Of a DNA stretch of 64,000 nt, positions 51,154 through 59,126 are shown piece by piece. The DNA is from an uncultured Oscillospiraceae bacterium (GTDB lineage: Bacteria; Bacillota; Clostridia; Oscillospirales; Acutalibacteraceae), in assembly GCA_958448165.1 (NCBI GenBank), contig CAUDCW010000012.1, forward strand, positions 1 through 64,000. Reading direction: 5' to 3'. The position numbers and the translations under genes were made by a program. Under the pieces are notes generated by a model that saw only the letters and a program-made list of their open reading frames with translations, was not told the origin of the DNA and ran no database searches. Each line of letters opens with the position of its first letter. The stretch's first letter is position 1.

Positions 51154-51600
51154 ATGCGGCTTGAAGTGGGAAGTATTGTAGAGGCTAAGGTTACGGGTAT
51201 AACAAATTTCGGTGCGTTTGTCGAATTGCCTGAGGGCAAAAAGGGAATGGTGCATATTTCTGAGGTTGCGCCGACCTATGTAGAAAAAATTGCGGATCAC
51301 CTTACGGTCGGACAGCAGGTTAAGGTCAAGGTGCTGTCGATAGGTGAGGACGGCAAAATCAGCCTTTCTATAAAAAAGGCGATGGAGCGGGAAAAGCCTC
51401 AGTACGCTTCAAAAAAACCAAGAACAAACTCACAGACCTCACAGTCTTCAAAAGGCCCGGGCAGCTTTGAATGGCAGCCCAAGCGCAACGACGGCAATTT
51501 TGAGGATATGCTGTCGCGCTTTAAACAGACAAGCGATGAAAAAATATCTGCTCTTAAAAGGGGCGAGAGTGCGCCAAGACGCAGAAAGCCGCAAAAATAA
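51154..51600 (+). CDS. yabR: S1-domain RNA-binding protein (YabR-like)
   Basis: 148 residues. The S1 domain covers about 1-72 (EVGSIVEAKVTGITNFGAFVELPEGKKGMVHISEVAPTYVEKI through KVKVLSIGEDGKISLSIKKA). A basic, Ser/Lys-rich linker and a tail ending RRRKPQK follow. YabR occupies the same place after divIC in B. subtilis. The function is unknown but probably involves RNA. A ribosome binding site GGGGG lies upstream. Confidence 0.9.
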   Translation: MRLEVGSIVEAKVTGITNFGAFVELPEGKKGMVHISEVAPTYVEKIADHLTVGQQVKVKVLSIGEDGKISLSIKKAMEREKPQYASKKPRTNSQTSQSSKGPGSFEWQPKRNDGNFEDMLSRFKQTSDEKISALKRGESAPRRRKPQK

Positions 51601-51612
51601 TATCGGATTATG

Positions 51613-51641
51613 GGACCGCCGTATGGCGGTTCTTTTTGTTT
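51613..51641 (+). terminator. Terminator of the spoVB-yabR cluster
   Basis: ACCGCC (51615-51620) pairs with GGCGGT (51625-51630) over GTAT, followed by TCTTTTTGTTTT. Confidence 0.85.
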
Positions 51642-51676
51642 TATTGTAAATTTATGAATAATATATCAAAATTCTA

Positions 51677-51705
51677 TGGAAAACAATTTCACTTTATGTT
51701 ACAAT
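51677..51705 (+). promoter_or_regulatory. Putative promoter of the 51.7 kb membrane protein
   Basis: TGGAAA (51677-51682), 17 bp, TACAAT (51700-51705); both boxes are imperfect. The start codon follows 38 bp later. Confidence 0.45.
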
Positions 51706-51743
51706 ATCGTTGAATTTATTATTTATTTGAAAGGACATAAAAA

Positions 51744-52394
51744 ATGGACGTATTATTAAAGGTTATTTCGCAGCAATGGATTTTCATTGTGCTTGCAGGA
51801 CTGCTTATTGCTTTATTGTACTTTGTCAAGTCAAAGCGACCGGCGGATTTCCGGAAAATAGCTCTCATCGAGCTTGTTGCAACGATTGCGGCTCTGGTTC
51901 TGTTTGCGCTGTTCGGTTTTCAGGATTTGTTCCTGCTTGCGCCCGTTATCCTTATCTGCTGTGAGCTTTTCGGCTTTATTATCAGCGGAAAGGTTGTTGC
52001 GGTTTTACTTATCGACTTTTTGCTTATTCAGCTCTTGTATTTCCTCGAAAGCAAGGCTGTTATCAGCACAACCTTCAGTCAGATTTTCTTCTATGTTCTT
52101 CAGGTGGCAGCCGCAATTGCGGTCGGACTGCTTATCGACAATTATATCAGAGCATTGAACAAAGAAAAAAAGCAGAGGATTGAAGCTGCGAAGGAGCAGG
52201 AAAAGCTTCAGGCAAAAAAGATGGACGACCACGTTGACGATATAATTTCCAAATACGGCGATTTTGACGAAAACGCTGATGACAAGTCTGACGGTAAGAC
52301 AGAACAGGACAAGCTTGAAAAAACGCTTGATGATGAGCTTGACGATATCAATAATATTCTGAAGAAGTATTCTTTGGACGAGGACGATAAATAA
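51744..52394 (+). CDS. Unrecognised membrane protein with acidic coiled-coil tail
   Basis: 216 residues. About five membrane helices lie in residues 10-135 (WIFIVLAGLLIALLYFV, LIELVATIAALVLFALFGF, LFLLAPVILICCELFGFII, VAVLLIDFLLIQLLYFL, IFFYVLQVAAAIAVGLLI). A cytoplasmic tail of about 80 residues follows: basic helix NKEKKQRIEAAKEQEKLQAKK, then very acidic with two similar DDI(I/N)xxxxKYxxDE segments. I do not recognise a family. AAAGGAC lies before the ATG. It is probably monocistronic. Confidence 0.75.
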   Translation: MDVLLKVISQQWIFIVLAGLLIALLYFVKSKRPADFRKIALIELVATIAALVLFALFGFQDLFLLAPVILICCELFGFIISGKVVAVLLIDFLLIQLLYFLESKAVISTTFSQIFFYVLQVAAAIAVGLLIDNYIRALNKEKKQRIEAAKEQEKLQAKKMDDHVDDIISKYGDFDENADDKSDGKTEQDKLEKTLDDELDDINNILKKYSLDEDDK

Positions 52395-52415
52395 GCTTTC
52401 TAATCTGAATACAGG

Positions 52416-52498
52416 AAAAGGGCCTGCGGCAAAACCGAACTTTTGGGGTTGTGTTTTAAATCAATCCCAAAACAGCTCATTTTGCTTTAGACCCTTTT
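52416..52498. terminator. Nested three-tier hairpin between convergent genes
   Basis: Three nested perfect stems share one axis: AAAAGGG/CCCTTTT (52416-52422 with 52492-52498), GCAAAA/TTTTGC (52429-52434 with 52480-52485) and TTTTGGG/CCCAAAA (52441-52447 with 52466-52472), with internal loops of 6-7 nt and an 18-nt apex. It lies between a plus-strand and a minus-strand gene and could terminate both. Confidence 0.55.
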
Positions 52499-52514
52499 AA
52501 AATATGTTTTCTGT

Positions 52515-52940
52515 TTATTGTTCAGACGGTGAGCTTGAAGCTTCACTGTCAGACGTACTGCCGCTGACCGAAGAATCTTCATCGGTGCTTTCTGTTCTCG
52601 GGAACTGCATACCGTTGATATACAGTGTGTCCTCTGTAACATACCAGTGATCAGAGTCAATGTTTTCTTCGCCTGATGCCCATTCGAAGCTTTGTTCCTC
52701 ATCGCTGCCGTAAACGCTCATCGTGATTGAGTTGTCGTCGTTTACTTTGTATTCTCCGGCGGTTCCGCCGATTAAACAGGTGTTGTCGTTATAGAATTCG
52801 CACCAGCTCTGGTTGCGGTATTCCCAGTTGCCGATGATAAGCTCTGACGGCGGTTTTGACTGATTGCCGGAGCATCCTGCAATGGCAAAGCACAGCAGCA
52901 GCGCCGGAAGAAAGGCTTTTAAAATTTTCAGCGGTTTCAT
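52515..52940 (-). CDS. Small secreted lipoprotein of unknown function
   Basis: 141 residues from the ATG at 52940. The signal peptide is MKPLKILKAFLPALLLCFAIAGC with the lipobox IAGC. A mature domain follows with IIGNWEYRNQSWCEFYNDNTCLIGGTAGEY, reminiscent of lipocalin-like or DUF5640-type small beta domains, and a Ser/Glu/Asp-rich low-complexity tail. CGGGAG lies 9 nt upstream of the start. The reading frame is open to 53120, but that part has no ribosome binding site and would bury the signal peptide. Likely anchored to the outer face of the membrane. Confidence 0.8.
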   Translation of the reverse strand: MKPLKILKAFLPALLLCFAIAGCSGNQSKPPSELIIGNWEYRNQSWCEFYNDNTCLIGGTAGEYKVNDDNSITMSVYGSDEEQSFEWASGEENIDSDHWYVTEDTLYINGMQFPRTESTDEDSSVSGSTSDSEASSSPSEQ

Positions 52941-53196
52941 TCTTATCGCTCCCGTTTGATTGATAATATAAGAGCGGTTCATATTATGTAAAAAGCAGTA
53001 TTTGTCAGATTTAACCATATAGGTGTTAAAATCAGCAGGCTTTTGTATGAATACGCTCCTGTTTTGTATCTTAATAGTATAATCGTGCTTTAAATAAGTC
53101 AATAAAAAAATTGTTAACATTTCTTATCAACATTTTTTGCATCTCAGCCTTGTTAAATTTAACGAATAATGACAGAGAATGTGTCGAAATTTTTCA

Positions 53197-53225
53197 TTGA
53201 TTTTTTCTGTGATTTCAGTTAGAAT
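53197..53225 (+). promoter_or_regulatory. Promoter of the ANTAR regulator gene
   Basis: TTGATT (53197-53202), 17 bp, TAGAAT (53220-53225). The start codon at 53244 leaves a leader of only about 12 nt. The remaining part of the 300-bp gap from 52941 to 53243 shows no other clear feature. Confidence 0.6.
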
Positions 53226-53243
53226 ATTATGATGGTGATAGTT

Positions 53244-53813
53244 ATGAAAAGCGTGTTGATAATATCAAAATCCGATGAAGTGTCGCAGCCGCTAAAAGAG
53301 CTGATGAGCAGCGAGGACTACGGCGACATCAGCCTTGCTTACTCTGCCGAGCAAGCAAGAAAATGTGTGGGCGAGCGTGATTTTGACGTTATTATTATCA
53401 ATACGCCGATTCTCGACGGCGGCGGAATTGATTTGTCCGTTGAACTGACCGAGTGTTCTCAGGCTGGAATTTTTGTGCTGATGAAAGGCGAGGTTTACGA
53501 AAAGCTGTGTGACGCTGTTGAAGCAAAAGGCGTGTTCGCACTGCAAAAGCCTCTCAACCGTGCAGGATTTCATCAATGCCTGAAAATCTGGGAGATTTCC
53601 AAAAAACGACTTTTAAGCCTTGAAAATGAAAATCTCAAGCTTAAAAATCAGGTTGAGGAAATTAAAATAATCAACCGTGCAAAATGCACTTTGATGCAGT
53701 GCCTGACAATGAGTGAACAGCAGGCTCACCGCTATATTGAAAAGCAGGCAATGGATATGCGCATAAGCCGTTTTCAGGTTGCGCAGAGAGTGCTCAGCAC
53801 ATATGAGCTTTGA
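53244..53813 (+). CDS. ANTAR-domain RNA-binding response regulator
   Basis: 189 residues. The N-terminal receiver-like domain (about 1-115) starts MKSVLIISKSDEVSQPL and has DVIIINTPILDGGGIDL, where the usual phospho-acceptor Asp position reads Thr-Pro-Ile, so it may be a pseudo-receiver. A coiled coil (LLSLENENLKLKNQVEEIKI) leads to a C-terminal ANTAR domain, INRAKCTLMQCLTMSEQQAHRYIEKQAMDMRISRFQVAQRVL. ANTAR proteins bind paired RNA hairpins to block terminators. A GGTGA site precedes the ATG. Targets are unknown; carA follows 49 bp later. Confidence 0.88.
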   Translation: MKSVLIISKSDEVSQPLKELMSSEDYGDISLAYSAEQARKCVGERDFDVIIINTPILDGGGIDLSVELTECSQAGIFVLMKGEVYEKLCDAVEAKGVFALQKPLNRAGFHQCLKIWEISKKRLLSLENENLKLKNQVEEIKIINRAKCTLMQCLTMSEQQAHRYIEKQAMDMRISRFQVAQRVLSTYEL

Positions 53814-53862
53814 GTGAATACTGATTTTCAGTAAAAAATGATTTTTGAAAGGAATTGATTGT

Positions 53863-54936
53863 ATGAGCCAAAAGGCGTATCTGATACTTGAAAACGGCAA
53901 AGCCTTTGAGGGCGTTGCTTTCGGCGCCGAAAAAGAGGCTGTCGGAGAGCTTGTTTTTACAACCGCTATGACAGGATATCTTGAAACACTAACTGACCCC
54001 AGCTATTACGGTCAGGTAGTTATCCAGACATTCCCTTTAATCGGCAACTACGGGGTTATACCCTCCGATTTTGAGAGCAAACATCCTGCCCTTAAGGCAT
54101 ATATCGTCAGAAACAGGTGTCAAGAGCCGTCCAACTTCCGTTGCGAGGGTCTGCTTGACACTTTTTTAAAGAATGAGGGCATACCAGGTATATACAATCT
54201 TGACACAAGAGCGATCACAAGGATTGTGCGTGAATACGGCGTAATGAACTGCAAGGTTACTTATTCACTCGACAATCTTGAAAAGGACCTTGAAGAAATA
54301 AAAAGCTACAGAGTAACAAATGCCGTTTCTTCTGTTACCCCGGGCGAAAGAGAAGAGCTTAAGGCAGATAACCCGAAGCACAATGTTGTTTTGTGGGACT
54401 TCGGCGCAAAGGGCAACATCGCAAGAGAGCTTGTAAAGAGAGGCTGCAATGTTACAATCGTTCCTGCCGGCACAACGGCTGACGAAATCCTCGCACTTGA
54501 CCCGGAAGGCATAATGCTTTCAAACGGACCGGGAGATCCGCAGGAGAACACCGAAATAATAACAGAGCTTAAAAAACTCTGCGAGAAAAAGCTGCCGACC
54601 TTCGGCATCTGCCTCGGACATCAGCTTCTGGCTATGTCGCAGGGTGCAAAAACACACAAGCTCAAGTACGGACACAGAGGTGCAAACCAGCCTGCAACCG
54701 AGGTTGAAACAGGCAGAGTTTATATCACAAGCCAGAACCACGGCTATGCTGTAATGAGCGATACTCTTCCCGAAAACGCTGTCGAGAGCTTTAAAAACGG
54801 CAACGACGGAACCTGTGAGGGTGTAAGCTACACGGATATGCCGGCGTTCTCGGTGCAGTTCCACCCCGAGGCTTGCGGCGGTCCTCTTGACACTGCGTTC
54901 CTGTTTGATAAGTTCATTTCAATGATGGAGAAATAA
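53863..54936 (+). CDS. carA: Carbamoyl phosphate synthase small subunit
   Basis: 357 residues. The N-terminal domain has YLILENGKAFEGVAFGAEKEAVGELVFTTAMTGYLETLTDPSYYGQVV. The class I glutamine amidotransferase has LSNGPGDPQENTEII, TFGICLGHQLLAMSQGA (nucleophile Cys) and FSVQFHPEACGGPLDT (His, Glu). It supplies ammonia to CarB. The ATG at 53863 is about 10 nt from AAAGGA. It is 66 bp before carB and shows no T-box or PyrR-like leader. Confidence 0.96.
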   Translation: MSQKAYLILENGKAFEGVAFGAEKEAVGELVFTTAMTGYLETLTDPSYYGQVVIQTFPLIGNYGVIPSDFESKHPALKAYIVRNRCQEPSNFRCEGLLDTFLKNEGIPGIYNLDTRAITRIVREYGVMNCKVTYSLDNLEKDLEEIKSYRVTNAVSSVTPGEREELKADNPKHNVVLWDFGAKGNIARELVKRGCNVTIVPAGTTADEILALDPEGIMLSNGPGDPQENTEIITELKKLCEKKLPTFGICLGHQLLAMSQGAKTHKLKYGHRGANQPATEVETGRVYITSQNHGYAVMSDTLPENAVESFKNGNDGTCEGVSYTDMPAFSVQFHPEACGGPLDTAFLFDKFISMMEK

Positions 54937-55002
54937 TTTTAAGAATTTATTGTAATAAAACAAAATAATGATATATTACGTCTTTTGAAAGGAATGTAAC
55001 AA

Positions 55003-58000
55003 ATGCCACTTAATAAGGATATAAAACGTGTAATGGTAATCGGCTCGGGTCCTATTGTTATCGGACAAGCTGCCGAATTTGACTATGCAGGAACACAGGC
55101 TTGCCGTGCTCTTAAAGAAGAGGGGCTTGAGGTAATTCTTATCAACTCAAACCCGGCTACAATAATGACAGACAACGCAATGGCTGACAAGATTTATATT
55201 GAACCGCTGAATCTTGAAACCGTTAAAAGAATTATAAAGAAAGAAAAGCCCGACAGCCTTCTCTCAACTCTCGGCGGTCAGACAGGTCTTACTCTTTCAA
55301 TGCAGCTTGCAAAGGAAGGCTTCCTTGAGAAGGAGGGAGTTCGCCTGCTCGGTGCAAACCCCGAAACAATTGATAAGGCAGAGGACAGGCAGATGTTCAA
55401 GGACACAATGGAGTCCATCGGTCAGCCTGTTATCCCGTCAAAGGTTGTCAACGACGTTGAGAGCGCAGTTGAATTTGCAAATGAAATCGGCTATCCGGTT
55501 ATCATCCGTCCTGCATTCACACTCGGCGGTACAGGTGGCGGTATTGTAAACAACGAGAAGGAGCTTCGCGAAATCACAGCAAACGGTCTGGAGCTTTCGC
55601 CTATTACTCAGGTGCTTGTTGAAAGATGCATCGCAGGCTGGAAGGAAATTGAATTTGAGGTTATGCGTGACAGCAAGGGCAACGTAATCACCGTCTGCTC
55701 AATGGAGAACTTTGACCCGGTCGGTGTTCACACGGGCGACAGTATCGTTATCGCTCCTACAGTTACTCTCTCAGACAAAGAATATCAGATGCTCAGAAGC
55801 GCATCTCTTGATATTATCTCTGCTCTTGGCGTAGAGGGCGGCTGTAACTGCCAGTTTGCTCTCAATCCCGAAAGCTTTGAGTACGCCGTAATCGAGGTAA
55901 ATCCGAGAGTTTCACGTTCCTCGGCTCTTGCTTCAAAGGCTACGGGTTATCCGATTGCAAAGGTTTCGGCTAAAATCGCAATCGGCTACACTCTTGATGA
56001 AATCAAAAACGCCGTTACCGGTTCAACCTACGCTTGCTTTGAGCCTGCGCTCGACTATGTTGTTGTAAAGTTTCCGAAATGGCCTTTCGATAAATTTGTA
56101 TATGCCAAGAGAACGCTCGGCACTCAGATGAAGGCGACAGGCGAGGTTATGTCAATCGCTCCGACCTTTGAACAGGCGATAATGAAGGCTGTAAGAGGTG
56201 CTGAAATTTCTCTTAAAACACTGGACCACGAGAAGTTCGTGAATATGTCGGTTCAGAACCTCAGAAAGCGCCTTGAAATCTGTGACGATGAAAGACTTTT
56301 CTGTGTGTTCTCGGCACTTAAAAAGGGAATAACCGTCGATGAAATCCACAAAATTACTATGATTGACGAGTGGTTCCTATATAAGCTTTTAAATATAATC
56401 AACCTTGAAAACGAGCTTGCAAAGGGCGGGCTTACAGATGAGCTTTATATGCAGGCAAAGCATATGGGCTTCCTTGATGAATCAATAAAGAAGATAAGCG
56501 GATGCGAAATTAAAAACCCTGCACTGCCTGTATATAAAATGGTTGACACCTGTGCCGCTGAATTCAAGGCTGAAACGCCTTACTTCTATTCAACCTTTGA
56601 CAGCGAGAACGAAGCCGCAGAGTTTATCGAGGAAACAAACGACGGCAAAAAGACAATTATCGTTTTCGGCTCAGGCCCTATCAGAATCGGTCAGGGTATC
56701 GAATTTGACTATGCGTCCGTTCACTGCGTATGGGCGCTCAAGCAGGCAGGCTTTGACGTTGTAATCGTCAACAACAACCCCGAAACCGTTTCAACCGACT
56801 TCGACACAGCCGACAGGCTTTACTTTGAGCCGCTCACAAATGAGGACGTTATGGGCGTTATCAACACCGAAAAGCCTTACGGCGTTGTAGTTGCTTTCGG
56901 CGGTCAGACCGCTATCAAGCTGACAAGCTATTTAAGCGAGCAGGGCGTGAATATTCTCGGAACCTCGGCAGACAGCATTGATATGGCGGAGGACAGAGAG
57001 CGTTTTGATGAGCTTCTTGAAAAGCACCACATCAAGCGCCCTCAGGGTGTAACGGTTATGACAACCGAGGAAGCTCTTGACGTTGCCGATGAAATCGGAT
57101 ATCCTGTGCTTATGCGTCCGTCTTATGTTCTCGGCGGACAGAATATGATTATCGCCTACAACAGCGATGACATAATTGAATATATGGCTATTATTCTTTC
57201 ACAGAATATAGAAAACCCGATTCTCATTGATAAGTACCTTATGGGTACAGAGATAGAGGTTGACGCTATCTGTGACGGCGAGGATATTCTTATTCCGGGT
57301 ATTATGGAGCATATTGAGAGAGCCGGCGTTCACTCGGGCGACTCGATTGCGGTTTATCCTGCATGGAATATCAGCGACGAAATGACACAGCGCATTATAA
57401 AAAGCTCAAGGGATCTGGCACTTTCACTTAACACAAAGGGTCTTGTGAATATCCAGTATCTTATCTATAAGGGCGACCTTTATGTTATCGAGGTTAACCC
57501 GCGTTCCTCAAGAACGATCCCGTATATCAGCAAGGTAACGGGTGTTCCTATGGTTGATCTGGCTACAAAGGCTATGCTTGGCGAGAAGCTCAAGGATATG
57601 GGTTACGGTACGGGACTTTACAAAAAATCGCCATATATTGCGGTAAAGGTTCCTGTGTTCTCGTTTGAAAAGCTTATCAATGTTGACAACCACTTAGGAC
57701 CTGAGATGAAGTCAACAGGCGAGGTTCTCGGTGTAGCAGGAACGCTTGAGGAGGCTCTTTACAAGGGCCTTACGGGAGCAGGCTACAAGATGACTAAATC
57801 GGGCGGAGTGCTTATAACGGTAAGAAATTCCGACAAGAGCGAAATCGGCGACCTCGCCAAAAAGTATCAGGAGCTTGGCTTTGAGCTTTACGCAACAAAG
57901 GGTACAGCTGAGGTGCTGAAAAGCTACGGCATAAAGGCACATAAGGTAGATAAAATCCACGAGGCTGAGGAAAACACACTCACGCTCATTGAAAGCGGAA

Positions 58001-59049
58001 AGATAAGCTATGTTATCTCGACCTCGTCAAAGGGTAGAATTCCGTCGCGCGACAGTGTTAAGATCCGCCGCAAGACGGTTGAGAGAAATATTCCGTGTCT
58101 TACCTCTCTTGACACGGCAAACGCACTTGCAGAGTGCTTAAAGAGCAGATATTCACCCAGCAACACAGAGCTTGTTGACATTAACCATATGAGGAGAGAA
58201 AAAGTGAAGTACAATTTTACAAAGATGCACGGCTGCGGCAATGACTACATCTATTTCAACTGCTTTGACGAAATGATAAACAACCCCGAGGGGCTTAGCG
58301 TAAGACTTTCTGACAGACGCTACGGCATCGGCGGCGACGGTATAATTCTTATCTGCAGATCTGACGTTGCAGACGCAAAGATGAGAATGTTCAACCTTGA
58401 CGGTTCAGAGGGCAAAATGTGCGGTAACGGTGTTCGTTGTGTCGGCAAGTTCCTTTATGACCACAATCTTGTTGATACAAGCAAGGACACCGTGTCTGTT
58501 GAAACCTTGAGCGGTATAAAGACGCTCACGGTTTACAAGCAGGACAACGAGGTAAAGAGCCTGCGTGTTGATATGGGCAAGGCGGAGCTTGACCCGAAGA
58601 ATATCCCTGTTGCGATGGATATGGACAAGATTGTAAACGAGCCTGTTACTATTGACGGCAAGGACTACAACATCACCTGCGTATCAATGGGCAACCCGCA
58701 CTGTGTAGTGTTTATGGATGATATAGATAATCTCGATATTGAAAAGGTCGGACCGAAGTTTGAGTTTGACCCGCTTTTCCCGGAAAGAGTAAACACAGAA
58801 TTTGTAAGCGTTATCGACGACCACACAATCAGAATGAGAGTGTGGGAGAGAGGCAGCGGCGAAACATGGGCTTGCGGCACAGGTGCTTGTGCTGTTGCTG
58901 TTGCGGCTGTTGAAAACGGCTTCTGCCCGAAGGGTGAGGACATCACCATTAAGCTCAAGGGCGGCGACCTTGTTATCAACTACACTGACGAAACAGTATT
59001 TATGACCGGTGCAGCCGAGCGTGTGTTCGACGGTACAATCGAGCTTTAA
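55003..59049 (+). CDS. carB: Carbamoyl phosphate synthase large subunit fused in frame to diaminopimelate epimerase
   Basis: 1348 residues in one frame. Residues 1 to about 1067 are a complete CarB: two ATP-grasp halves (IGSGPIVIGQAAEFDYAGTQA and the repeat FGSGPIRIGQGIEFDYASVH), FTLGGTGGGIV, and the MGS-like allosteric domain near 930-1050 ending SPSNTELVDINHMRREK. Residues 1068 to the end are a complete DapF. There is no stop codon between them. A strong SD (GAGGAG, 58191-58196) lies 7 nt before a GTG at 58204, so DapF may also be made separately. Carbamoyl phosphate feeds pyrimidines and arginine. Confidence 0.9.
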   Translation: MPLNKDIKRVMVIGSGPIVIGQAAEFDYAGTQACRALKEEGLEVILINSNPATIMTDNAMADKIYIEPLNLETVKRIIKKEKPDSLLSTLGGQTGLTLSMQLAKEGFLEKEGVRLLGANPETIDKAEDRQMFKDTMESIGQPVIPSKVVNDVESAVEFANEIGYPVIIRPAFTLGGTGGGIVNNEKELREITANGLELSPITQVLVERCIAGWKEIEFEVMRDSKGNVITVCSMENFDPVGVHTGDSIVIAPTVTLSDKEYQMLRSASLDIISALGVEGGCNCQFALNPESFEYAVIEVNPRVSRSSALASKATGYPIAKVSAKIAIGYTLDEIKNAVTGSTYACFEPALDYVVVKFPKWPFDKFVYAKRTLGTQMKATGEVMSIAPTFEQAIMKAVRGAEISLKTLDHEKFVNMSVQNLRKRLEICDDERLFCVFSALKKGITVDEIHKITMIDEWFLYKLLNIINLENELAKGGLTDELYMQAKHMGFLDESIKKISGCEIKNPALPVYKMVDTCAAEFKAETPYFYSTFDSENEAAEFIEETNDGKKTIIVFGSGPIRIGQGIEFDYASVHCVWALKQAGFDVVIVNNNPETVSTDFDTADRLYFEPLTNEDVMGVINTEKPYGVVVAFGGQTAIKLTSYLSEQGVNILGTSADSIDMAEDRERFDELLEKHHIKRPQGVTVMTTEEALDVADEIGYPVLMRPSYVLGGQNMIIAYNSDDIIEYMAIILSQNIENPILIDKYLMGTEIEVDAICDGEDILIPGIMEHIERAGVHSGDSIAVYPAWNISDEMTQRIIKSSRDLALSLNTKGLVNIQYLIYKGDLYVIEVNPRSSRTIPYISKVTGVPMVDLATKAMLGEKLKDMGYGTGLYKKSPYIAVKVPVFSFEKLINVDNHLGPEMKSTGEVLGVAGTLEEALYKGLTGAGYKMTKSGGVLITVRNSDKSEIGDLAKKYQELGFELYATKGTAEVLKSYGIKAHKVDKIHEAEENTLTLIESGKISYVISTSSKGRIPSRDSVKIRRKTVERNIPCLTSLDTANALAECLKSRYSPSNTELVDINHMRREKVKYNFTKMHGCGNDYIYFNCFDEMINNPEGLSVRLSDRRYGIGGDGIILICRSDVADAKMRMFNLDGSEGKMCGNGVRCVGKFLYDHNLVDTSKDTVSVETLSGIKTLTVYKQDNEVKSLRVDMGKAELDPKNIPVAMDMDKIVNEPVTIDGKDYNITCVSMGNPHCVVFMDDIDNLDIEKVGPKFEFDPLFPERVNTEFVSVIDDHTIRMRVWERGSGETWACGTGACAVAVAAVENGFCPKGEDITIKLKGGDLVINYTDETVFMTGAAERVFDGTIEL
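58204..59049 (+). CDS. dapF: Diaminopimelate epimerase (C-terminal part of the carB frame, own SD and GTG)
   Basis: 281 residues, near the E. coli length of 274. It has FTKMHGCGNDYIYF, RRYGIGGDGIILI, the first catalytic Cys in EGKMCGNGVRCVGKF, CVSMGNPHCVVF, and the second catalytic Cys in WACGTGACAVAVAA. It interconverts LL- and meso-diaminopimelate for peptidoglycan and lysine. Pairs with dapL two genes downstream. GTG at 58204 follows GAGGAG by 7 nt. A +1 shift in frame would stop carB at the TGA 58190-58192, overlapping that SD. Confidence 0.88.
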   Translation: MKYNFTKMHGCGNDYIYFNCFDEMINNPEGLSVRLSDRRYGIGGDGIILICRSDVADAKMRMFNLDGSEGKMCGNGVRCVGKFLYDHNLVDTSKDTVSVETLSGIKTLTVYKQDNEVKSLRVDMGKAELDPKNIPVAMDMDKIVNEPVTIDGKDYNITCVSMGNPHCVVFMDDIDNLDIEKVGPKFEFDPLFPERVNTEFVSVIDDHTIRMRVWERGSGETWACGTGACAVAVAAVENGFCPKGEDITIKLKGGDLVINYTDETVFMTGAAERVFDGTIEL

Positions 59050-59064
59050 GGAAACAATTCATAT

Positions 59065-59090
59065 GTGCCGCCCGTACAAATCGGCGGCAC
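59065..59090 (+). promoter_or_regulatory. Hairpin in the pyrG upstream region
   Basis: GTGCCGCC (59065-59072) pairs with GGCGGCAC (59083-59090) across a 10-nt loop. No T run follows, so it is not a clear terminator; it may be an RNA-stability or attenuation element. Confidence 0.45.
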
Positions 59091-59126
59091 GGCTTGATAA
59101 TACAGAAAGAAAGGAAAGTTTGAGGA

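Noticed and set aside
52941..53120. N-terminal extension of the lipoprotein
   Set aside because: It would place the lipoprotein signal peptide internally and has no ribosome binding site.
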